Shown here: in pieces, positions 6,899 through 14,800 of the stretch | Layout of the letters: every line of letters begins with the position of its first letter | Position numbering within the stretch: the first letter of the stretch is position 1 | Source: an uncultured Acidimicrobiaceae bacterium | GTDB lineage: Bacteria > Actinomycetota > Acidimicrobiia > Acidimicrobiales > Ilumatobacteraceae | DNA: 16,583 nt | Direction of reading: 5' to 3' | Assembly (NCBI GenBank): GCA_903934195.1 | Contig: CAIZMV010000032.1 | Coordinates: 1 to 16,583 of the forward strand | Position numbers and translations under genes: made by a program | Notes under the pieces: generated by a model | Databases searched by the model: none | Told to the model about the DNA's origin: nothing | The model's input: the letters and a program-made list of their open reading frames with translations, nothing else

Positions 6899-7513
6899 AT
6901 GACTAACAACGACATCACGAATCTAAAGCCAGAGGATTTTCACACTTCAGTTGCAGCGACCAGCAGAGCCTTCTGGCCAGATCCGATGTTTGGATTCTTT
7001 GCACGTAACGCTGTGCACGAACATCTGATGCTTCCTAATTATGCAACGGCTGTAATGCGTGATGCCGTGCAACACGGAATTGTTGAAGTCATCATCCGTA
7101 ATGGTCGTGTCGTTGCTTCTGCATCGTGGCTTGCACCTGGCGATGCACCTCGCCCATGGCTACAAGAACTTCGCGTCTCGCTTCGGTCTGCGCGTGGCTT
7201 GCTCAAAGGACGTAATCGTCTGAAGGGAATCATGCTTCTTGATGCAATGGCAAAGAAGCATCCGAAAGAACCGCATTGGTACTTAGGACTATTGGGTGTT
7301 GACCCAGCGTTTCAAGGCAAAGGCCTCGGCGGCGCGCTACTCACTCATCGCTTAGAGGTATGCGATGCAACCCACATGCCGGCATACCTAGAAACTCAAA
7401 AGCCCGAGAACCTTCCGTTTTATGAACGGTTTGGATTCTCAGTACTTGAGGAAATTACTGACGATGATTGCCCCACTTTGTGGACCATGTGGCGCGATCC
7501 GCGCTCCGCATAA
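6899..7513 (+). CDS. GNAT-family N-acetyltransferase
   Basis: This 204-residue Gcn5-related acetyltransferase transfers acetyl from acetyl-CoA to an unknown amine. Motif A, the acetyl-CoA pyrophosphate site, is LLGVDPAFQGKGLGGALL (residues 131-148), with Q-G-K-G-L-G at 139-144. Motif B follows as YLETQKPENLPFYERFGF (163-180), the usual GNAT beta5-alpha4 region. The N-terminal half, including MFGFFARN, resembles the larger GNATs often described as acetyltransferases of unknown substrate. The gene begins one base after the ThrH stop. AGAGG at 6888-6892, inside the ThrH coding end, sits 6 nt before the ATG, so the two are almost certainly one transcript with coupled translation. It ends 7 bp from the convergent GrdB-like gene. 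Whether the acetyl acceptor relates to serine/threonine metabolism is not known. Confidence 0.9.
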   Translation: MTNNDITNLKPEDFHTSVAATSRAFWPDPMFGFFARNAVHEHLMLPNYATAVMRDAVQHGIVEVIIRNGRVVASASWLAPGDAPRPWLQELRVSLRSARGLLKGRNRLKGIMLLDAMAKKHPKEPHWYLGLLGVDPAFQGKGLGGALLTHRLEVCDATHMPAYLETQKPENLPFYERFGFSVLEEITDDDCPTLWTMWRDPRSA

Positions 7514-7520
7514 TTTACGT

Positions 7521-8675
7521 TTAACGATTTCCTGGGGCCATGTAGAACCACATTGGAAACTTTGCTCCGGCATCTTTCATTGCGGTGCGCGCACCTAAAA
7601 CAGTTTTACCCGCTTCGGTAGTTTCGAAAAACCAATTCTCCATGGCTCTTCCGCCAGGTGCTGGACCATCAATCAATTCAAGTGCTGCTTCTTCGTAATA
7701 GGTGCGAATGTCATGACACATCGCCATTACGTTTCCGCCAGGAATTTCCGCAGTTGTCCAATCTTGGCCGTTCGCGATCGCATGAAGAATTGCCAATGCA
7801 TTCGGCACTTCATCTGCAGTGATGCAACGACCGACTGACGTCACTCCCCTGCGTTGTAGCGCCCGGTCATAGGCCCTTTTCAGACCACGGGCCTCATCAA
7901 CACTTGGGGGAAGGGTGGCATCAAATCGAGGCGGAATAGCGCAAGATACTGGTTGTTCACTTGCCTCAATTACGACTGGATGATCGACAAGGACTGGGCC
8001 AGACGGCTCATTCAGAAGGGCAAAAGCTCGACTAATTACGTCCATCTGAAACTCAACATCATTCGGAATTCCTAATGGTCTGCCGAGTGGAAACTCACAA
8101 TGCAATGCTCGCGGTGGAGCCACTTTTTGTGCGACTTCGCGAACGGAAGACAACACAACAGTTGCAATTCCTGCAGCTTCAAAAATATGCGCAAGCACAC
8201 TCACGGTGCGCGTACAAAGAGGTCAAACAGGAGTCAAGATGACAACGTCAACGCCATCTTGACGAAGTTGTGCAGCTGCCGACGGGCCGGTATCCATACG
8301 AATAGTTGAAACATCATCTGGTTGGTTTCCTGCAAAGGAAATGTGTCGCGGTGCAACAGAACCAATAATTCCTTTTGCAGCTAATTCTTCAAGACGATCA
8401 ATGGGATACACCACATTGAGATCCATCTTCACGCCCATCTGATCAAAGTTGGGACTCCAGTGACCAAGAACAAGATCACGGCGATCACGATCAATCAATC
8501 GGTAACCGGTGTCGCCTGCTGAGAAAGCTTCGTCACCAACTGCGTACAACGCTGCTGAAGTAACAATGGCAACTCGAGCATTAGACAATGCAACGGGAGT
8601 TACCCACGCAGGATTCTCAAACTGTGGTGCCGGAAGAGAGGCCGAGTGCGCCCTCATCATTTGATCGCCGTTCAT
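7521..8675 (-). CDS. Putative selenoprotein, GrdB-like (glycine/sarcosine/betaine reductase selenoprotein B family); Sec at in-frame TGA
   Basis: Read through one TGA (8223-8225), this frame gives a single 384-residue protein; a standard caller would give 150- and about 227-residue pieces. The first half has VAIVTSAALYAVGDEAF (35-51), then SPNFDQMG and DLNVVYPIDRLEEL, a pattern shared by the GrdB-like family, and reaches DGVDVVILTPV at residue 150. The TGA is codon 151, followed by PLCTRTVSVLAHIFEAAG. Relatives that I recall have a C-P-x-C motif here, so this reads Sec151-Pro-Leu-Cys154, a thioredoxin-like redox pair. The second half continues the family through PPRALHCEFPLGRPLG and AMCHDIRTYYEEAALEL. 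The ATG at 8675 has an AGGAG 4 nt upstream. No frameshift or other stop interrupts the gene, and a SECIS-like hairpin follows the TGA. The substrate is unknown; no other reductase subunits are nearby. The alternative is a nonsense mutation or base-call error of TGT/TGC. Confidence 0.8.
8195..8211 (-). promoter_or_regulatory. Candidate bacterial SECIS element for the GrdB-like gene
   Basis: In the mRNA, GCGCAC pairs with GUGUGC (six pairs, one of them G-U) around the loop CGUGA. The loop begins 17 nt after the UGA and has G as its second base. As I recall the bacterial SECIS model, it asks for a loop of about 3-14 nt, a stem of 4 or more bp, a G in the first two loop bases, and 16-37 nt from UGA to loop; all are met. 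A competing 5-bp pairing (GCGCA with UGCGC further downstream) is possible. Confidence 0.55.
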
Positions 8676-8696
8676 ACTGCTCCTCTTGTTGTCCCA

Positions 8697-8702
8697 AGCC
8701 TA
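8697..8702 (-). promoter_or_regulatory. Weak candidate -10 box of the GrdB-like gene
   Basis: TAGGCT on the minus strand would start a short leader of about 15-20 nt that includes the AGGAG Shine-Dalgarno before the ATG at 8675. No convincing -35 is present, so the call rests on position and TAnnnT alone. Confidence 0.22.
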
Positions 8703-8866
8703 AGTCACAAGAGATCGCTCATAGTTACTGGCTAGATCCCTTTGCCTTGCACTGCTTGCGTATCGTCACATGACCCTCTTGCTGAGGTTGAGGGTTTTGA
8801 ACGAGTTTCCCGAATCAAAGTCTCCTAGTTCTCTCCTCATTTTGGCGGTGATATTTAGGTAGCGCC

Positions 8867-8872
8867 TATTAT
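8867..8872 (+). promoter_or_regulatory. Candidate -10 box of the giant surface-protein gene
   Basis: TATTAT lies 8 nt before the ATG at 8881, and the 8 intervening bases (TCATATAG) hold no Shine-Dalgarno. TTGGCG at 8842-8847 is a possible -35 with a long 19-bp spacer. The arrangement suggests a leaderless or nearly leaderless transcript. Confidence 0.38.
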
Positions 8873-8880
8873 TCATATAG

Positions 8881-11800
8881 ATGGACACTGGCGGAGCCAC
8901 ATCGGGCGTGCTGCCCTTCGTGCGTAAGAAAAGCGCAGGGATTGCACTGCGCTTTTTCGCATGCCTAGTAATCCTTTTTGTCTCTGTGATTTCTATTGCA
9001 CCATCTGAAAGTTTTGCTGCTCCGGCATCATCACCTTCGTGTGCCACCGGCGTTGGTGTCGGTGGTCCAGGCAGTGCGACTCTTGCAACAACACGTGGTG
9101 GAAACGGATGTGTGGTCATCAAGTATTCCGTCAGTGGTTCAACATTATTTGAAACGTTTAACTACACCGGTGCGGATCAAACATGGACAGTGCCAACCGG
9201 CGTAACAAACGCTTCTTTCTATCTACTCGGTGCTGGTGGTGGTGGCGTTCCACTGGGAACAACCTACGGGTCTGGTGCCGGTGGAGGTTTTGCAACCGGC
9301 TCGTATGCAGTTACTCCTGCACAAGTGCTAACGATCATTGTTGGTCAAGCTGGTGGTGGCGAACTACTCGCTTTAGTTTCAGGTTCGGGAATCAACGGTT
9401 GCTATCGCGGTACTGCAACTTTCGGCGGCGGTGGGAGAGGCGGATCGTGTTGGCCCGGATATGCGTACGCCGATCGAGCAAGTTCTGGCGGGGGGCGCTC
9501 AGCTATTCGTCTCCCCACTGCAACAACTGATTTGGTGACAGCTGGTGGCGGTGGCGGTGGCGGTTGGACCGGTAATGGCGCCGCAGGCGGTGGAGTCGTC
9601 GGAACATCAATTTCCACAACAGTCACGGGGGGTTCGCAAACTGCGGGCGGAGTAACTACATCCCCTGCCACTAACGGCGCTGCCTACTTAGGCGGAAACG
9701 GATACCACCAAGGTGGCGGTGGCGGTGGCGGATGTTTTGGTGGCGGTGGTGGGTACTCGGTTACTGGTGGCGCTGGTGGCTCAAGTTGTGTGTCACTGCT
9801 TGACAACGGGTCAACGACTGCAGGAAATGGCGTCCAACCTGGCGCATCAATCAACTCAATTGCATCTTCTGGGACAACATCAACATCCGCCGCCTGTGCG
9901 AGTGGTGTAGGCAGTGGAGCGGCGGCAAGCGCAACAACTTCTCTGACACGTGCAGCTGATGGTTGCGCTGTTATCAAATACACAACATCGGGTACTACGT
10001 ATTACGTTACGTATTCATACGTCGGTTCTGATCAAACATGGACTGTGCCAAGTGGCGTAACGTCAGTTGATTTTCATCTCATCGGTGCAGGCGGCGGTGG
10101 AGCTACACGTGCAAGCGGTGGAGCAGGTGGCGGTGGCGGTTACGCAACCGGTACATACGCAGTGACAACTGGTCAAGAATTCACAATTATTGTTGGTGAA
10201 GGTGGCGGCGGCATTTTAGGCACCGTGTCAAGTGGTTGTTACTACACGCCTGCAACGTATGGTGGCGGCGGTAAAGGTGGTTCGTGTTTCGGAGGTGGTT
10301 CAGCTTCTTGGTATTCATCTGGTGGTGGCCGCACGGCAGTTCGTCTCAATGGTTCTACTAATGATTTAGCAACAGCCGCTGGCGGAGGTGGCGGTGGTTA
10401 CAGCGGTGCAGGCGGAGCAGGTGGCGGTACCACTGGCATCGCAGGAACAAGCAATAGCGCTGGTGGTGGAACTCCGACAGCAGGAGGATCTGCAGGTACA
10501 TCCGTCAATGGTTTTCCTGGATATGTAGGCACGAAATACACCGGCGGAAATAGCCGCGATGAAGGTGGCGGGGGTGGTGGCGGCTGGTTCGGCGGTGGCG
10601 GAGGTGGCGACAACGGTGGTGGCGGCGGCGGCTCAAGTTACGTTGCTGCGCTTACTGGTGGATCCACCAATGCTGGGTCTGGCACTACACCCGGAGTCGT
10701 CGCACCAGTAAATACGTTGGCGCCTGTTATCTCAGGGTTACCCATCATTGGCACCACATTGTCCGCTGCAAGTGGCACGTGGGCATCTTCTGGTACATCA
10801 ACATGGCAATGGCAAACATCAACAGATGGTGTTACATACACCAACGTGTCGAGCCAGGTGGCGACCACAATTACAACTACAGACGCGTTGTATTACCGAG
10901 TGATTGAATCACGTTCAAATCTTTTCGGTTCAGCTTCTGCAACTTCTAATTTCATCAAAGCAGTTGCGCCCGTGACAGTTTCATGCACGCCTACAACAAA
11001 CGTGTTTACTCATTGCCAACGATTTAACTATTACGGCGCAGCACAGACGTACACAGTGCCAAGCGACATGCCAGTTGGCAGCACGTTCACTGTCGAAGTG
11101 TGGGGTGCTGGCGGCGGCGGCGTGTGTTGTAATTATTTTGCCTCGGACCGAGGTGGCGGCGCAGGTGGATACGTAAAGTCCACAGTCACTGTTCTTCAGG
11201 TCAATGAAACGTTCAATGTTGTTGTTGGTGAACGAGGCGAAGCGAGGGATGCCACAAATAGCTACGGAGGTGGCGGCGCAGGCGGGCCAAGCCTCACAAG
11301 TTCTGCAAATACAGGCTCCAGTGGTGGTGGCATGTCGGGACTCTTCGCTGGCAGCAGCACCACGAACCCAGTCGTCATTGCAGGCGGTGGTGGAGGTGCA
11401 TCTGCAGGAATTAATACAGATGGATTTGCCGGCGGCGGAGGCGGAGTCGGCAGCGGTGGTCAAGGAACAAACGCTGCTACTTCAGGACTTGCAGGAACTT
11501 CAGTGAGCGGTGGTGCGGCGGCAACTACAACAACTCAATGTGCAGTGTCGGCAACACCAGGCACTCAGTATCAAGGTGGACGCGGGTGCGGAACGCTCTC
11601 TGTCAACACAGAAGGCGGTGGCGGCGGAGGCGGCGGTTGGTATGGCGGCGGTGGTGGAAATCATCAAACAAGTACAAGCGGCGCGCAAAATGGCGGCGGT
11701 GGTGGTGGATCTGGCTATCGAGATACGGCAAGAACTTCGTTACTGACTTCAACAACTGGTGGTCAAGGAATTACGCAACCACTTTCAGGTGGTCGCACAA

Positions 11801-14800
11801 GCGATCAATACGTCACATTTGTGGGTACCGGCGGAAACGGCTATCTCAATACGATCGCTGGAGTTGCCGGAGGAAACGGAATGGTCGTTGTGCAGTGGGC
11901 AGTGCCACCAACAGCACGCGCCGACACTGCATCTGGTGGTACAGCAATGGCCATCACGAAGAACCCCGCCACGAATGACACGGGATCATCAGGGGCAACA
12001 ATCGCAGCATCATCAGTTCGCTTATGCGGTTCTGGCGATACTGCTCCGAACTGCACAGCCAACTCGCTAACAGTCACTGGTCAAGGATCATATTCAGTCA
12101 ATACATCTACTGGTGTTGTTACGTTTACTGGCGAAGCAGGTTTTGTTGGTACGTCAACAGTGACGTATTCAGTGGCCGACTCGCGTGGTACAAAGGCAAG
12201 TAGCACTATTTCTTTCACAACGCTCGCACCACCAACAGCGCGTCCTGATGAATCAGCGGCTGCCAAAGGAGACAACCAATCCGTGTCCCCTCTTGCAAAT
12301 GACTCTGCTTCAGGGTCAGCAACACTGAATACTTCATCATTACTTCTGTGTGATGTAACAGAAACGTCTCCAGCATGCACCAAGACAACCGTCATCGTTG
12401 CCAATGAAGGGCGTTACGACGTCTCCAGTGGCGTGGTCACATTTACTGCTGATTCCAATTACAGAGGAACTCGTGTATTGCGTTACATAGTGCAAGATTC
12501 CAACACGCAAATTGCAGCAAGCACAATTAGTTTTACAGCATTGCCACCGCCTGCAGTATCTGCCGCCGCAGACTCACGAACAGTTGCTCACACCATTACT
12601 GCAAGCTTTACGCCGCTCGCCAACGATTCTGCAGGTGTCACGCCATCTGATTACACAACACAAGGAACAGTTGCGTTCAATACATCAACCTTGAAATTGT
12701 GCGCAGCGACTGAAACCGTTTCTACTCCTTGTTCAAGAGATTCAATCGATGTCACGGGCCAAGGAACATGGACACTGACTGGTACAACTGTCACGTTTGT
12801 ACCACTAGTTACATTCTCGGGAATTGCTACTCCAGTTTCATATGCCATCTGCAACACAATTAGTGGGTCGTGGGCACCGGCTACTCCACTATCGTCATGC
12901 GGAACATCCACCCTGAATGTCACCGTCAGTGCGCCGACCGCACCTGCTGCCACTACTGACTCAGATACTGGGCAACTAGGAGAAATGTTGGCATTTCAAC
13001 CTCTCTCAAATGACTCAGGAAGTTCTCTGTCTTCAGCACGCATGAACCTATGTGACGTAACCGAAACTGCACCGAACTGCCTCTCGACTTCTGTTGTCAT
13101 TGCAACCCAAGGAACATGGACACTAAACACCACAACCGGCCTCGTTACATTTGTTCCCCTCGCTCTATTTAATGGAGACGCAACGCCAATCACCTATACA
13201 GGTACCGACATAGTCGGCGCCGCATTTTCATCAACCATTAGTGCAACCATTCAGCCACCTGCACTTCCTTCAGCACGTGCGGATTCGGCTTCTGGTGTAG
13301 TTACTAGCGACATCACTGTGTCGCCACTTGACAACGACCTTGGGACAGGAATTACTGCGGGTTCATTACTTCTATGTGGTACCGCCGATACACCACCGAC
13401 ATGCACTGAGCAGAGCATCGCCGTCAGCGGCGAAGGTGACTGGAATGTAAATACGTCGACAGGCATTGTGACATTTACCCCCGCTAGTGGTTTTAAGGGG
13501 ACAGTCACACCACTTTCCTATTCCGTAATAGATGTTTTGAGCAGGGCAACAACGTCAACACTGAGTATCACTGTTGCTGCAATCTCAGCACCGAATACTC
13601 CCGATCTCGACACTTCTTCGGACACTGGAAGTTCAACAAGTGACAACGAAACAAAAGACTCAACGCCGACTGTGGGAGCAAGTGGCGCGACTGATGGAGA
13701 CACCGTCACGATGACTGCAACTAAAGGTGCAGTAACCGTCACCTGTACTTACGTTGCATCGTCCAGTGTGTCTACATGTGACCTACCGTCAATGACTGAC
13801 GGCACATGGTCCGTAACCTCAAGTCGAGTTGACAGTCAGAACAATGCTTCTGGGGCATCTGCACCTCTCAGCATTGTTATAGATACAACTACACCCAGCA
13901 GGCCTTCACTTCCAGACCTTGATGCAGCATCAGATACCGGTTCATCGTCAACCGATAACACCACGTCTGATACAACACCCGACATTGGTGTCTCTGGAGT
14001 TCAAACGGGCGACATAGTCACGATGACTTCAGTAAATGGTTCAACAACCATCACATGTACCTATGACACAGCCGTGGCCACTACATGCGAGTTGGCGACC
14101 CTGACTGATGGCACATGGTCTGTGACGGCAGTAGTTACCGACACTGCCGGCAATGATTCGCTGCAAAGCTCTGCGCTGACACTAGTTATCGACACAACAA
14201 TTCCAACAACATCGACTACTCCAACAACAGAGGCACCAACGACAACCACAACAGTCGCTCCGACAACAACCACAACCATCGCACCAACCACCACAACGGT
14301 CGCTCCAACAACAACAACTACAACGGTCGCCGCTGCTACATCAACAACATCAACAACCATTGCGCCAACAACAACTACAACAGCCGTACCAACTACAACT
14401 ACCACACTCCCCAATTCTCTTATACCTAACGACACGTCAGGGATAGAGAAAAAGGTTGATGATGTTGCGGCAATTGCAGGCATGCCAAAGGATGGTTGGG
14501 TAAAAGTGGACAAGGGTGAGACATCGCTCACCATCACCACCAGTGAAGGCCTGGTTATCAAGATCGGTGCGAAGGTTAAATCTTCAGTCACCTTGCGCTT
14601 GAATACTCGCGGCATGCCAATCTTCGAGGCCAATGACTTCATCACCATCGCTGGTGGCGGACTAAAGCCATTTACACCAGCATCGACATGGCTCTTCTCA
14701 ACTCCGACAAAACTGGGTGAGTTACAAGTAGACGCCAATGGAAATTTCACTGAGGAATATTCCATCGGTGATGCAGTACCGCCCGGAGATCACACTGCAC

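Larger units (their letters stand above)
8676..8880. other. 205-bp divergent intergenic region, the longest in the window
   Basis: This stretch separates the GrdB-like gene (leftward) from the giant surface-protein gene (rightward). It holds the SD and a weak -10 for the former, a TATTAT box before the latter, and a 6-bp inverted repeat at 8773-8795 of unclear role. I see no small gene, tRNA or operator with clear dyad symmetry. Confidence 0.6.

Noticed and set aside
7521..8204. A separate 227-residue gene starting at the GTG at 8204
   Set aside because: There is no Shine-Dalgarno or leaderless box before this GTG, and the frame continues upstream through conserved family residues to the TGA. 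It is better read as the second half of one selenoprotein gene.
8773..8795. Inverted repeat ACCCTC/GAGGGT followed by TTTTG, as an intrinsic terminator
   Set aside because: The stem is only 6 bp around an 11-base loop, and no gene on the plus strand ends upstream of it; the genes on both sides point away.
9540..10640. GGTGGC-type DNA repeats as a minisatellite or CRISPR-like array
   Set aside because: They are in-frame glycine codons of varying unit length inside a continuous coding region, with no regular spacers.
11538..11978. 146-residue Trp/Arg-rich plus-strand ORF
   Set aside because: It is a frame-shifted reading of GGT/GGC glycine repeats in the giant gene. Other long alternative-frame ORFs in 9000-13750 are of the same origin.
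14061..14765. 234-residue valine-rich minus-strand ORF
   Set aside because: It is the reverse reading of the Thr/Pro linker and its flanks (ACA/ACC repeats become Val codons); no start signal, no family resemblance.
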